A stretch of DNA of 64,000 nucleotides from CAIKMD01 sp963740675 (GTDB lineage Bacteria > Pseudomonadota > Alphaproteobacteria > ATCC43930 > CGMCC-115725): positions 124,001-188,000 of the forward strand of contig CAVUFS010000001.1 of the NCBI GenBank assembly GCA_963740675.1, written 5' to 3'. A program made the translations under genes and the position numbers. Shown piece by piece: positions 18,513 through 27,908 of the stretch. The notes beneath the pieces were generated by a model. The model worked only from the letters and a program-made list of their open reading frames with translations. It was not told the DNA's origin and did not search any database. Within the stretch, counting starts at the first letter, position 1. Every line of letters starts with the position of its first letter.

Positions 18513-19304
18513 ATGGGCGCGATGATCGTGACGCCGAATTCGCCTCCTGTGCCGAGCCCGGGCACCCACGAAGCACCGCCTTTGCCTATCTTCTACCGTC
18601 GTCCGGTGACGCTGGCGCCGGAGCTGCATTTCGGCGTCTCCTATCGCGCACCGGCCAATTACGCCTTCGCCCGCGATACCAACGCCATTCCGCTCAATGT
18701 CAGCGAGTTCAGCCTGGCGGCGCAGCATTATCCGATCGTCTTTGCCGGCACCGATCCCGTCATGCCGGTGGCGGTGGTCGGCGTCGCTTCCAAGAACCGC
18801 AATTTATTCGTCGACGACGCGGGCAATTGGCGGCCCGGCGTCTATATCCCGGCCTATGTGCGCCGGTATCCGTTCATCTTCCTCGAGGATCGCAAGAAGA
18901 AGGAATTCGTGCTCGCTATCGATGAAGGCGCGGGCCTGCTCGAAGAGCGCGAAGGACCGGAGGACAAGCTTTTCTGGAACGGCAAGCCGACGCCGCTGGT
19001 CGAGCGTGCTTTAGCCTTTTGCAGCGAATTTCAAGCGAATCTCAACTTCACTGGGCAATTCTGTGCGGCGATGGAGGAAGAGAAGCTTTTGTCGGAGAGA
19101 GAGGCGGGGATGTCGCTGGTCGACGGCCGCTATTTCCGGCTGACCGGCTTCCGCCTCATCGAAGAGGCGCGCTTCGACAAACTGCCGGGTAAATCGCTGC
19201 TCAAGCTGCGGCGGCGCCGATTCCTGCATCCGATCTATCTGCATCTGATATCGACGGCGAATTGGGCCACGGTGCTCGATCTCGCCGCTGCACAAGGAGT
19301 GTGA
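18513..19304 (+). CDS. SapC family protein, first copy
   Basis: About 263 residues. SapC domain with NYAFARDTNAIPLNVSEF near the start, a conserved RPGVYIPAYVRRYPFIF stretch in the middle, then CSEFQ and FRLIEEARFDKLPG near the end. The name comes from a Campylobacter S-layer-associated family; the molecular role in proteobacteria is unclear. No signal peptide or membrane helix is seen. The start is uncertain (ATG 18513 or 18522; a TTG frame reaches 18486). A second SapC gene follows after 2 nt, with its ribosome site inside the end of this gene. Confidence 0.8.
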   Translation: MGAMIVTPNSPPVPSPGTHEAPPLPIFYRRPVTLAPELHFGVSYRAPANYAFARDTNAIPLNVSEFSLAAQHYPIVFAGTDPVMPVAVVGVASKNRNLFVDDAGNWRPGVYIPAYVRRYPFIFLEDRKKKEFVLAIDEGAGLLEEREGPEDKLFWNGKPTPLVERALAFCSEFQANLNFTGQFCAAMEEEKLLSEREAGMSLVDGRYFRLTGFRLIEEARFDKLPGKSLLKLRRRRFLHPIYLHLISTANWATVLDLAAAQGV

Positions 19305-19306
19305 TC

Positions 19307-20072
19307 ATGGCCGACGACGAAAACAAAGAATCCGGTGCGAACGGAACGGCGGCGGCCGGCCGACAAGCCGCTTTTCTACAAAAATCCGCAATTGCTGAAT
19401 TCCGAGCGCCATAAGCGCGCCGGCATCAAAAGCGAGGCAAATTTCGATTTCGCGCGCGATACCAACTCCGTGCCGCTCGGCGCCAATGAGTTGTTCGCCG
19501 CGCAATTCGATTTCCCGGTCGTGTTCACGGAAAGCAATCCGGCGCTGCCCGTCGCCGTGCTCGGCGTCGGCGGCAGCCGCAATACGTTTATCGACCGCGC
19601 CGGTGCCTGGCGGCCGAACACCTATATCCCGGCCTATATCCGGCGTTACCCCTTCGTGCTCGCGACGGGCATCGCACCCGGCCAGATCCATGTCGCGATC
19701 GATGAAGCGGCGGCTTGTTTCGATGCCGATGGCGGCGAGCGTCTCTTCGAGGACGATGGCAATCCCAGCCGCTTCACGCGCCAGGCGATCGAATTCTGCC
19801 GGGCTTTCCAGACGCAGCTCGAGATCGCTCAGGCTTTCGGCGAAGCGCTCGAAGCCACCGGACTGCTGACGCCGAAACGCGTCGATATCCAGCTTCCCGA
19901 CAGTACGCGCATGTCGCTCGATCGCTTCCGCATCATTGATGAGGCGCGTTTCGACGCGTTGCCGGATGCGACCTTCCTCACCTGGCGCCGCCGCGGCTGG
20001 CTCGGCCTGGTCTATGCGCATTTCCTCTCGATGCGGCGCTGGCAAGGTTTCGCCGCACCCAATCCAGAATGA
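19307..20072 (+). CDS. SapC family protein, second copy, apparent 5' frameshift
   Basis: The body from GTG 19335 encodes 245 residues with the SapC pattern: FDFARDTNSVPLGANELF, RPNTYIPAYIRRYPFV, and FRIIDEARFDALPD. It is a clear paralog of the preceding gene. An ideal start, AAGGAG followed by ATG 19307, sits directly after the stop of the first copy but in another frame (MADDENKESGANGTAAAG); that frame closes soon. Removing one base in the GC-rich stretch 19345-19365 would fuse the leader to the body. Either translation starts at GTG 19335 without a good site, or there is a one-base insertion. Confidence 0.78.
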
Positions 20073-20109
20073 GGTCGGGCCGGAATGAGGCGCCGCGCTC
20101 GCTAGACGG

Positions 20110-21222
20110 TTAGGGCGCCGGCTTCTTCCGAACGTCGCCGACGAATTTGATTGCGTCGACCAAATCCTGCGCATGCTCCTCGCGCTGGGTCTCGAGGTAA
20201 TGCGTGCCTTTGATCGGCTGGCGCTCGGGCTCAGAGACGGACGGCAAATCCTGACGCCGTGAATCCTGCAAGGTGGCCTTGGCGAGGCCAAGCTGAATAT
20301 CCTTGCTCAGGATCCAATTCACGAAAACCCGCGTCGCATTGGGATGCGGCCGTTTGTTGTAGACATAGAGGCCGGCGCCACCGGTGCCCATCTCGTTCAT
20401 CGACGGATCGTTGCCGAAAGCGCGCACATCCATTTTGACGCCGGCGGCGAGATAGGGCTCGAGATGCGCGCGCACGAATGGTCCGATGCCGATCCAGCCG
20501 ACGCCCCGCGCCATCGCTTCGACGACCTGATCCTGCTGCGCCATGAACACGATCTTCTGGTCGAGGATCAATTGGCGTAACGCGTCGTCGCCCAGCCGGG
20601 TGCGCAGCACGTAGGCGAAAGTCTGGCCCGAGCCGGAGACGAGCGGATCGTGCCAGAGGATTTTGCCTTTATAGGCGGGATCGAGCAGCGTCTTGAGGCC
20701 GAGCTGCGCGATCTTGTCGGGCGAGACTTGGGCGGTGTTGTAGTAGGGCGATTTCAGTGCCGCCGACATGCCGAAGACGTATTTGCCGGCCTTGTCCATG
20801 AAGACATTGTCCCAGCCGCCCCAAGTCGCCGGGTCTTTCACATCCGGCACGATGAATTCCGGCTCGAGCGGGTCGAGCACATTCTCGTGGTAGAGCGTAT
20901 AGGCGGTGGTCACGCTCGAGACCGATACGTCCCAAAGGTATTTATCGACCGAGCGCTCGGTCCGGATGCGGGCGAGGAATTGCGTGCCGGGTGTGGTCGA
21001 GACCGAGAGCGCGATCTTCGGATAGGCCTTCGCCCATTCTTCCTGAACGTATTTGCGCATCTCGATATTGGGCTGGGAATCGAGCACCAGCGTGCCTTCT
21101 GCATTAGCGGCCGCGACCACCTTGTCCCATTCGGCTTGCCAATCCTGTGCGCTCGCCGGCGCCACGCGGACCAGAGCCAAGCCCGCCACCAGGGCGGCCA
21201 GCCAAACCACACGCTTTCCCAT
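20110..21222 (-). CDS. ABC transporter substrate-binding protein (iron-type, family 1)
   Basis: About 370 residues from ATG 21222, with a GGGGG site upstream and a Sec signal peptide ending near APASAQD. The mature protein shows the features of Fe3+/2-aminoethylphosphonate-type binding proteins: EGTLVLDSQPN, RIRTERSVDKYLWDV, AYKGKILWHDPLVSGSG and a late VYNKRPHPNATRVFVNWIL. No permease or ATPase adjoins it; the nearest permease is at 24109, next to a different binding protein. It probably serves a transporter encoded elsewhere or shares one. Confidence 0.85.
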   Translation of the reverse strand: MGKRVVWLAALVAGLALVRVAPASAQDWQAEWDKVVAAANAEGTLVLDSQPNIEMRKYVQEEWAKAYPKIALSVSTTPGTQFLARIRTERSVDKYLWDVSVSSVTTAYTLYHENVLDPLEPEFIVPDVKDPATWGGWDNVFMDKAGKYVFGMSAALKSPYYNTAQVSPDKIAQLGLKTLLDPAYKGKILWHDPLVSGSGQTFAYVLRTRLGDDALRQLILDQKIVFMAQQDQVVEAMARGVGWIGIGPFVRAHLEPYLAAGVKMDVRAFGNDPSMNEMGTGGAGLYVYNKRPHPNATRVFVNWILSKDIQLGLAKATLQDSRRQDLPSVSEPERQPIKGTHYLETQREEHAQDLVDAIKFVGDVRKKPAP

Positions 21223-21333
21223 CGTTCCCCCGACTATCTCGACCGGCCGTACTGCCGGAATTTCGCTTGCCGTCGCATAGTCTAGCGCGTTTATCTCTCC
21301 TTCGCAGTGTGAGGAAGAACGAGGGGCGCGATC

Positions 21334-22380
21334 ATGACCGTTCGGTGGGCATTGCTGGGGCCGGGCCGCCATGCCGGCCGAAGCGTCGTGCCGCAATTAA
21401 AACAGGCGGCCGATACCGAGCTCGCGGCGATCGTCAGCCGCGACCGCGCGCGCGGCGAAGCCTTCGCGCAAACGCATGGTGTTCGCAAAGTCTATGCGTC
21501 GGTCGAGGAGATGCTGCGCGATCGCGATATCGATGCGATTTATGACGCGACGCCCGACGGGCTGCATGTGGCGCATGCCATCGCGGCGGCGGAAGCCGGG
21601 AAGCATGCGCTGATCGAAAAGCCTCTCGCGCTGTCGGTTGCCGAAGCGGCAAAGGCCATCGCAGCCAGCCAGCGTCATGGCACGACGCTCGGTGTCGTCT
21701 TCAATCAGCGGCACGAAGCGGTGCATCAGGAAACGCGCCGCATGGTGCTGGAAGGCGCGATCGGCGAGGTGAAGCTCGTCCATGTTCAGATCGCGTTGCG
21801 CACCGCGATATCGCGCGGCGGGCCGAGCGCGCCCGTCACGTGGCGCACCGATCCGAAATTTCGCGCCGGCGGCATCGTCGTCAGCATCGGCGACCATGCC
21901 TATGACACGCTCGCTTATCTTGTCGGCCAGGAGATCGATGCAGTGTCGGCTTTGACCGACGCGACGCAAAGCAATCCGCCGAATGAGCGCGTCGCCAGCA
22001 TGTTGCTGAAATTGTCGGGCGGCGCGATCGGCTATGCGGTTGCCAGTTTCGTCACGCCCTTCGCGCGTCGGCCGTTCGAGATTCACGGCACGACCGGCAC
22101 AATCGTTATCGAGAATTCCTATGCTTATCTGACGGGCGCGGGCGATGACCCGATGCCGACGCTGACTCTCGTGAACGAAGCAGGCAGCACCGTCCGGCGT
22201 TTTCCCGCGACGGAGTCGTTTCGGCGAGAGATCGAGCAATTCAATCGTGCCATCGCCGGCAAGGGCGAGCCGATGACGCCGCCGGAGCAGGGCTTGCGCG
22301 CGCTCGCGATCGGCGAAGCGCTCTATGACGCGATCAAGACCGGTCGGATGACACACGTCAGCGATTTCCTGCCGAAATAG
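21334..22380 (+). CDS. Gfo/Idh/MocA family oxidoreductase
   Basis: 348 residues. An N-terminal Rossmann fold (WALLGPGRHAGR, slightly atypical Gly spacing) binds NAD(P), followed by YDATPDGLHVAHAIAAAEAG and the family signature EKPLALS near residue 97. The C-terminal domain has RAGGIVVSIGDHAYDTLAYL, which includes the conserved active-site Asp and His. Family members oxidise or reduce sugars, inositols or other cyclic alcohols. It diverges from the binding-protein gene at 21222, which might deliver its substrate (inference). Confidence 0.88.
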   Translation: MTVRWALLGPGRHAGRSVVPQLKQAADTELAAIVSRDRARGEAFAQTHGVRKVYASVEEMLRDRDIDAIYDATPDGLHVAHAIAAAEAGKHALIEKPLALSVAEAAKAIAASQRHGTTLGVVFNQRHEAVHQETRRMVLEGAIGEVKLVHVQIALRTAISRGGPSAPVTWRTDPKFRAGGIVVSIGDHAYDTLAYLVGQEIDAVSALTDATQSNPPNERVASMLLKLSGGAIGYAVASFVTPFARRPFEIHGTTGTIVIENSYAYLTGAGDDPMPTLTLVNEAGSTVRRFPATESFRREIEQFNRAIAGKGEPMTPPEQGLRALAIGEALYDAIKTGRMTHVSDFLPK

Positions 22381-22609
22381 CGCGGCGCGCGCAGCCAAGA
22401 CTATCCGCGGCTAAGTTTGTTCCCGTAGGTGCCGATCCCCGATCGTTTCGTCGATCGTTCCAGACAAGCGGCGGCAGCCCGCAGAGCACTAACTTCGCGG
22501 GAAACGTCCAAGCGGCCTTGGGATTGGAAGGCGCATGTAGGACTGTTCGGTGCGCCACGACAAGCGCGAGTGACGGAACCGCACGCCGCGTCACCGGGTT
22601 TGCCCTGAC

Positions 22610-23122
22610 ATGAAGAACCTCAACCCGGCGTGGAATATGGCCGCGCTGTTGGCGGTGGCGCTCGGCCTTGCGGCCTGCTCGAACGCCGGTTCCGCCATCG
22701 ATTCCGCGGTCAGCTCCGCCTCCACCGCGGGCATCGCTGCCGGCATCACCTCGGCGACGGGTAGCGCGCTGGTCGGGACCGCCGCGGGTATCGGCGCCGG
22801 CATTGGGCTTGATGCCGGCTTCAAATATGCCGAGCGCCGTATTCATCGCAACGCACAAGATGCGGTCGCGGTGGCGGCGGCGCCGCTTGGCGTCGGTCAG
22901 TCAGCGCAGTGGAATATCGATGGTTGGCTGCCGCTCACCGATCGGCACGGCACGGTCGAGGTCGCCCGCAGCTTCGGCAAGGCGATCCCGTGCAAGGATG
23001 TCGTCTTCACCGTCGACGATGACGACGACTTCTATGTCACAACGATCTGCGCCAACAAGAAGGGGGTCTGGCGCTGGGCTCTGGCTGAGCCCACCGTCGA
23101 TCGCTGGGGAACGCTGCAGTAA
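22610..23122 (+). CDS. Lipoprotein with Gly/Ala-rich segment
   Basis: 170 residues. The signal peptide ends in the lipobox LAAC (Cys23), so it is a lipid-anchored envelope protein. Residues 35-68 are Gly/Ala/Ser-rich with a small-x-x-x-small spacing (AAGITSATGSALVGTAAGIG) like a glycine zipper that may insert in or pack on membranes. The C-terminal half is a small beta-rich domain with TVEVARSFGKAIPCKDVVFT and five consecutive Asp/Asp-like residues. No named family is recognised. It converges with the C93 protease gene. Confidence 0.75.
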   Translation: MKNLNPAWNMAALLAVALGLAACSNAGSAIDSAVSSASTAGIAAGITSATGSALVGTAAGIGAGIGLDAGFKYAERRIHRNAQDAVAVAAAPLGVGQSAQWNIDGWLPLTDRHGTVEVARSFGKAIPCKDVVFTVDDDDDFYVTTICANKKGVWRWALAEPTVDRWGTLQ

Positions 23123-23131
23123 ACGGTGCGC

Positions 23132-23860
23132 TTAGCGATAGTTGCCGGCGACGCGGGTCATCGCCTGGCCGCCGAAATGATACCACCAGCCATTCTCGTT
23201 GATCGAGTAATAGGGGCGGTAGTCGCTGGCGCTGCTCGCCGGGACGATGTCGTTGCGTAGATTGTCGAGCAGTTGCGGCTGGCCATCGACATAGACCGCG
23301 AGAACGGCATGATCGAGGCTGATCGCGGTGTCGCGCAACACGACCATGCGCATCTGATCGGCGGGCACGCCCGCCGCTCGCAGCAGTAGGTATTTGGCGA
23401 TCGCGTAGTCCTGGCACTGGCCGCCATAGCGCAGGAATTCGAACGCCGTCTCCCAATACATCGAGCGATGCCAGTTCTGCATCGTCGTGACATACGGATG
23501 GCGATTCATCGCCTGGTTCACCATGTCGATCTGCTCGCGCAGATCATGGCCTTTGAGCTGATCGACCAGCGCCTGCCATTCGGCCGGCACGCAATGCGTG
23601 TCGTTCAGCGAGGTGCAGATATGTTGCGCGTCCTCGAATTCGGCATCGGCGCGCGCCAGCATGTCGGTCCATTGCGCGAACCGCCACGTGCTGTCTGAAT
23701 AGACCTCGCGAGAGCCAAAGAGCGGCGCATGCGCCGCGTAGCTGTAATTTTCTTCGTAGCTCGAATCCGTCGCGGGCGTTAGCGCCGCGAAAGACGGAAC
23801 GGCAACCCCACCCGCCAATACCGCCAGCGCGCCGGCGGCAAGCAACAATCGGCCCCACAT
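23132..23860 (-). CDS. Bacterial transglutaminase-like cysteine protease (C93)
   Basis: About 242 residues with a Sec signal peptide (WGRLLLAAGALAVLAGG, cut near PSFA). The triad region is clear: GGQCQDYAIAKYLLLRAAGV carries the catalytic Cys, LDHAVLAVYVDGQPQLLDNL supplies the His and Asp. This matches the Peptidase_C93 (DUF920, BTLCP) family, periplasmic proteases related to LapG; in LapG systems they release surface adhesins when c-di-GMP is low (family knowledge). No LapD-like receptor or large adhesin is in the window. The second ATG is preferred since TGGGG lies before it; a first ATG is at 23872. Confidence 0.85.
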   Translation of the reverse strand: MWGRLLLAAGALAVLAGGVAVPSFAALTPATDSSYEENYSYAAHAPLFGSREVYSDSTWRFAQWTDMLARADAEFEDAQHICTSLNDTHCVPAEWQALVDQLKGHDLREQIDMVNQAMNRHPYVTTMQNWHRSMYWETAFEFLRYGGQCQDYAIAKYLLLRAAGVPADQMRMVVLRDTAISLDHAVLAVYVDGQPQLLDNLRNDIVPASSASDYRPYYSINENGWWYHFGGQAMTRVAGNYR

Positions 23861-24062
23861 CGTCGACCCCATTCGGTAGCCCCGCTATCCACGCGGCTCT
23901 TGCCGTCTGCGGACCGGAAGCTTTGCGTCGCCGGGTTGCCCCGGTTATGCGTTTATCGTGATGGCGTCCCCGCTCGGGCCGTCATCGCACGCGAGAGCAT
24001 GCCGGGTGAGTTAACCGCAACAGGGATGAAAGATTGGTAAGGTCGGCGTCCGCGGAAATCTT

Positions 24063-24079
24063 GCATTTTATGTAAATGC
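24063..24079. promoter_or_regulatory. Small palindrome GCATTT-N5-AAATGC
   Basis: A perfect 6-bp inverted repeat in an AT-rich patch between the end of the ABC permease gene (24109) and the start of the C93 protease (23860), both on the minus strand. It could be an operator for the protease gene. Evidence is limited to symmetry and position. Confidence 0.25.
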
Positions 24080-24108
24080 GTGCGATCCGCGTTTGGTCGC
24101 GCGACGCG

Positions 24109-25860
24109 TCAGTGCGATGACGTAATTCCCGCGCGCCGGGCAATGGTCGCATAGGCGAAGAGGACCGGCAGCATCAAAACCAGCATCGTCACCGCGACGG
24201 CCGATGCTTGGCCCGACGAGTTGGAGAGGACGAGGCTCCAAACGATGACGGAAAGCGGCTGATTGTCATTGGTCGACAGCACGACCGGGATGGTCAGCTC
24301 GCGATAAGAGAGAAGCGCGACCCAGATCCAGGCATAGAGGATCGCCGGTCGCAGCAGCGGCAGCAGAACGCTGCGCAAAGTCGCGGCAAGGCCGGCGCCT
24401 GCGACCATCGCCAATTCCTCGAGCTCGTGGTGGATCTGGATCAACGCGCCGTTGATCATGCGCGTGCCGTAGCTCAGCGTCGCGACGACATAGATCGGCA
24501 CTAATATCCAAATCGTGCCGTAGATCGGCAGGACGTCGCGCAGCACGAAAAGCGCGAGCAGCCAGGCCGCGACGCTGAAGACGATCTTCGGCACGGCATG
24601 CGGCAGGAAAGCGAAGAAATCGAAGACGGCGCGCCAGCGCAGCCGCGAGCGCAGCACCACCCAGGACAGCGCGACGCTAAGCGTCAGGGTGATCGTCGGC
24701 ACGAGCAGCATCAGCGCGACGCTGACGCCGATGCCGCTGAGGACAAGGCCGTCCGGCAGGTCGTGGAAATTCTTCAACGACAGGCTGGCGAAGGCCGCGC
24801 TGCTGACTGGCCGCAGAAAGGGCAGGCCGGCCGACCAGAGCAGCGTCAGGATCGGCAAGAGCTGGCTGACGATGAGATAAAGGGCGACGAAAACGAGGGC
24901 AAGCCAGCGGAAACGGCCGAGCCGGATGAGCGCGGGGCGATAGGCCTTGCCGGTGACGACGGCATAGCGCGGCGCCTGACGCTGCACGCGGCTGTACCAG
25001 GCGCTGAAGCCGAGCGCCAAAACGAGCATGAAGACGCTCAGCGTCGCGACGCCGCCATATTCCGGCAATCCGTCGCTCGGGCTGATCTGCATATAAACAT
25101 AGGTCGAGAAGGTGAAGATACGCGCTTGCAGGCCGAGGATCGCGGGCACATCGAACGTGCCGAAGCCGATGGTGAAGATATAGAGGCTGGCGGCGAGCAC
25201 GCCTGGCCAGGCGAGGGGGATGGTCACGCGACGCAGCGATTGCCACACGCTGGCGCCACCGATCCTCGCTGCTTCGTCGAGCGTTGGGTCGACGGCACGA
25301 AACACGATCGCGGTCATGACGAAAGCAAGCGGTGCAAGGCTGAGTCCTTCGACGAAGCCCATGCCGAGGATACTGGCGATGTTGAAAGGCGCGGTCTTGA
25401 GACCGAAGAGCGATTGCAGCGCGATATTGATGAGACCGACGCGCGGATTAAGCAGGAACAACCAGCCGAGCGCGACGGAGAAGCCGGGAATCAGCAGCGC
25501 GATCGCGAGCAGGCTGAAGATCAAGCGCTTGCCCGGCAGATCGGTGCGCTCGACCAGCCAGGCAATCGGCAGGCCGAAAGCCAGCGCCACGGCAAGAGCA
25601 ATGCCGGAGAACAGCGCCGTATTGCCGATAACACGATAGGTAAAGGGGCTGAGGAAGATTTCCTTATAGTGTTCGATCGAATAGCCGAGGTGGTAATCGC
25701 CCGGCGTGCCATCAGCGAAGCTCAGCCATATCGCGACAACCAGCAGTGCTGCGATGATGAGACAAGCAAGAACGCTCAGCGTCACCATCACCGACACCGC
25801 GCCGTCGCGCCGCCGCGGCGTCACGGCATTTTCGGCGAGGCGTTCGGCGATGGCGGTCAT
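24109..25860 (-). CDS. ABC transporter permease, two fused domains (FbpB-like)
   Basis: 583 residues with about twelve membrane helices in two similar halves, the layout of iron(III)/putrescine-type permeases fused in tandem. Each half carries an EAA loop for contact with the ATPase: LDEAARIGGASVWQSLRRVT in the first, ELEELAMVAGAGLAATLRSV in the second. It lies 8 nt after a binding-protein gene on the same strand, so the two form an operon. No ATP-binding subunit is found next to it or elsewhere in the window, so a remote ATPase is needed. Confidence 0.92.
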   Translation of the reverse strand: MTAIAERLAENAVTPRRRDGAVSVMVTLSVLACLIIAALLVVAIWLSFADGTPGDYHLGYSIEHYKEIFLSPFTYRVIGNTALFSGIALAVALAFGLPIAWLVERTDLPGKRLIFSLLAIALLIPGFSVALGWLFLLNPRVGLINIALQSLFGLKTAPFNIASILGMGFVEGLSLAPLAFVMTAIVFRAVDPTLDEAARIGGASVWQSLRRVTIPLAWPGVLAASLYIFTIGFGTFDVPAILGLQARIFTFSTYVYMQISPSDGLPEYGGVATLSVFMLVLALGFSAWYSRVQRQAPRYAVVTGKAYRPALIRLGRFRWLALVFVALYLIVSQLLPILTLLWSAGLPFLRPVSSAAFASLSLKNFHDLPDGLVLSGIGVSVALMLLVPTITLTLSVALSWVVLRSRLRWRAVFDFFAFLPHAVPKIVFSVAAWLLALFVLRDVLPIYGTIWILVPIYVVATLSYGTRMINGALIQIHHELEELAMVAGAGLAATLRSVLLPLLRPAILYAWIWVALLSYRELTIPVVLSTNDNQPLSVIVWSLVLSNSSGQASAVAVTMLVLMLPVLFAYATIARRAGITSSH

Positions 25861-25868
25861 CGCTCAAT

Positions 25869-26954
25869 TCATTGCTGGGTGACGATCTTGATCAGCTTTT
25901 TGAGATCGTTGTCGATCTCTTCATGCGAATTCCACCATGACGTCGTCACGTCCTGGAATTTGACGCCCTGTTGCTCCAGCCCTGCCGTGACCGGATGCGA
26001 ATAGCCGTCGGGATAGGTGTCGAGATCGGTGCCGTAGAGCGAATATTGGACGTTGTGCTGCCCCTCGGGCGACGAGATGAACAGCGCGAACAGGATGCCG
26101 GCATTCGGGTGCGCGGCATTGGTTGGTATGCAGATGTAATTGAAGCGCCGCATCGCCGCGTCGCGGACGATGTTGTGGGCGAGCACGTCCTTGTATTTCG
26201 GCAGATTCTGCTCATTGCCGCCGCAATCGATCGCGAGCGCGGGGATTTGGCCGGAGGCGACCTGCTCGGTCGCGCCGCAGCGGACGAGCCCGCCGACTTG
26301 CGCCGAGAACTCCTTTACGAAGGCGGCCGTCTTGTCGTAGCCCCAGACGCTTTTCGCGACGAGGACGTCGAAGCCGGCGAGATAGGGCTCGGTATCGATG
26401 CGGCCTTTGTATTCGGGCTTCAGGAGATCGGCCATCGTCATGACAGAGGCGAAATCGGCACCGGAATTCTTGTTGTAGAGAATGCCCGGCGTCGCGGTCA
26501 CGACGCGCAGCGCGCGGCCATCGGCTTCGGCGATATCGGGTGTGATGCGTCCCGGATAGAGCTTTGTCCAAGGTACGCTGCGGAACAGGCCGCGTTCGAG
26601 ATAGGGATCGAGCTCGACCGCGGTTGCGTTGTAGACATCGGTCGAAGCCTTCTGCCCGGCCTGCATCTCGGTGAAGACCTTGCTTGCCATCGGCGCGAAA
26701 GATGGGCCGGGATGGAAGCTGACTTGGATGTCGACCCCGAACATCTCCTTGATGCCGGCGGTCGCGATCTTGGCGCCCTCGGCGCCGCCCAGGATCGCAT
26801 CGCCATATTGCAAGGTAAGGGCGCCCTCTTTCTTCGCGCCGTCGATGACTTGCTGCAATTCGGGCGAGGGTGTGATCGCGGCACAGAAAGCCGGCGGCGC
26901 GGCGATGCCAAAGATGGCTGCTGCCAACAATGCCCGATGAATGCGAAATCTCAC
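25869..26954 (-). CDS. ABC transporter substrate-binding protein
   Basis: 361 residues from GTG 26954; GGGAGG lies five bases upstream and a signal peptide follows at once (LLAAAIFGIAAPPAFCA). The open frame continues upstream to 27704 only because the opposite strand lacks stops there. The mature protein resembles iron-type periplasmic binding proteins (ELQQVIDGAKKEGALTLQYG; NKNSGADFASVMTMADLLKP; FNYICIPTNAAHPNAGILFA). It is the first gene of a unit with the permease at 24109. The actual ligand, metal or organic, cannot be read from sequence. Confidence 0.88.
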   Translation of the reverse strand: MRFRIHRALLAAAIFGIAAPPAFCAAITPSPELQQVIDGAKKEGALTLQYGDAILGGAEGAKIATAGIKEMFGVDIQVSFHPGPSFAPMASKVFTEMQAGQKASTDVYNATAVELDPYLERGLFRSVPWTKLYPGRITPDIAEADGRALRVVTATPGILYNKNSGADFASVMTMADLLKPEYKGRIDTEPYLAGFDVLVAKSVWGYDKTAAFVKEFSAQVGGLVRCGATEQVASGQIPALAIDCGGNEQNLPKYKDVLAHNIVRDAAMRRFNYICIPTNAAHPNAGILFALFISSPEGQHNVQYSLYGTDLDTYPDGYSHPVTAGLEQQGVKFQDVTTSWWNSHEEIDNDLKKLIKIVTQQ

Positions 26955-27098
26955 ATCATCCTCCCGGCGCTCGCGTAAACCGCATATCTTCTGCGGAAAA
27001 GCGTAACCAGCCGGCTTCGGAGGCGCAAGCGACGACGGGGCTTTTGCCTCGGCCCCAAAGGCATTACCATCGGTTGTAGCACCGCGGGCGAGGGAACC

Positions 27099-27902
27099 AT
27101 GTTTGCAAAGATCAATCACATGGCGATCGTGTCGTCGAATCATCTCGGCGTCGGGAAATTCTACGAAGCGATCTTCGGGATGAAGTTCCAGGGCGATCGG
27201 CGCGGCGGGCTCGGCGCGGTGACGGTGCGCGACGGCTATGTCGGTCTCAACATCAATTCGCGCAAACCCGGACGGCCCGGTGGGCTCGATCATTTTGGCG
27301 TCGAGGTGCAAGACGTCGAGACGGTCTACGGCAAGATGCGCGCGAAATACCCGACGGTGAAATGGCTGAAGCGCCCGACGACACGGCCCTATGCCGGCAT
27401 CTCGACGCATGATCCCGACGGCAATGTCTTCGATCTCTCGCAGAAAGAGATGGAAAATCGCGACGGGCTTTATGTCGAAGCCGAGACGCAACAACCACGC
27501 TATATCAGCCACTACGCGATCCGCACGATGCGGCCCGGGCTCTGCGCCGAATTCTATCGCGATGTGCTCGACCTGCAGCCGACCAACCGCAAGCAAGGCG
27601 ATCCGAATTACTACCTGACCGATGGCCGTGTCACGCTCGAGATCATGCCGTGGGAAGTTCAGGTCTTCGACAAGACCGGCATCGTACGGCCGGGCCCCGA
27701 TCATATCGGCTTCAAGGTCGAGGATGCCGAGAAGGTAAAGCAGGAGATCGAAGATATCTCGCTACGCGCCGGGCATTACGGTCCATGGCCGCTCGATCGC
27801 GACGAGGATGCGGTGCGCGCCGAGATCCTCAAGCGGAGCTGCCCGCTCGGTACCTATCAGTTCTGCGACAATGACGGCGTGATGTTCGATATCGCGAGCT
27901 GA
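27099..27902 (+). CDS. VOC-family two-domain protein, extradiol-dioxygenase-like
   Basis: 267 residues made of two vicinal-oxygen-chelate modules (about 3-125 and 135-265), the layout of type I extradiol dioxygenases and related enzymes. His residues occur at INHMAIV and LDHFGVEV in module one and ISHYAIRT and PDHIGFKV in module two. At the position where active extradiol enzymes have the third ligand Glu, both modules have Asp (GNVFDL and GVMFDI). It may therefore use another metal geometry or be non-oxidative. The ATG has GAGGGA upstream. It lies next to dienelactone hydrolase and alcohol dehydrogenase genes. Confidence 0.82.
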   Translation: MFAKINHMAIVSSNHLGVGKFYEAIFGMKFQGDRRGGLGAVTVRDGYVGLNINSRKPGRPGGLDHFGVEVQDVETVYGKMRAKYPTVKWLKRPTTRPYAGISTHDPDGNVFDLSQKEMENRDGLYVEAETQQPRYISHYAIRTMRPGLCAEFYRDVLDLQPTNRKQGDPNYYLTDGRVTLEIMPWEVQVFDKTGIVRPGPDHIGFKVEDAEKVKQEIEDISLRAGHYGPWPLDRDEDAVRAEILKRSCPLGTYQFCDNDGVMFDIAS

Positions 27903-27908
27903 GCCGCG

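Noticed and set aside
24598..26004. 468-codon plus-strand frame opposite the ABC permease
   Set aside because: Its composition is Glu/Asp/Gln/Arg-rich low complexity, the usual antisense of a hydrophobic membrane protein.
26955..27704. N-terminal extension of the binding protein at 25869 upstream to 27704
   Set aside because: A GTG with a strong ribosome site and an immediate signal peptide sits at 26954, and the extension is antisense to the VOC gene.
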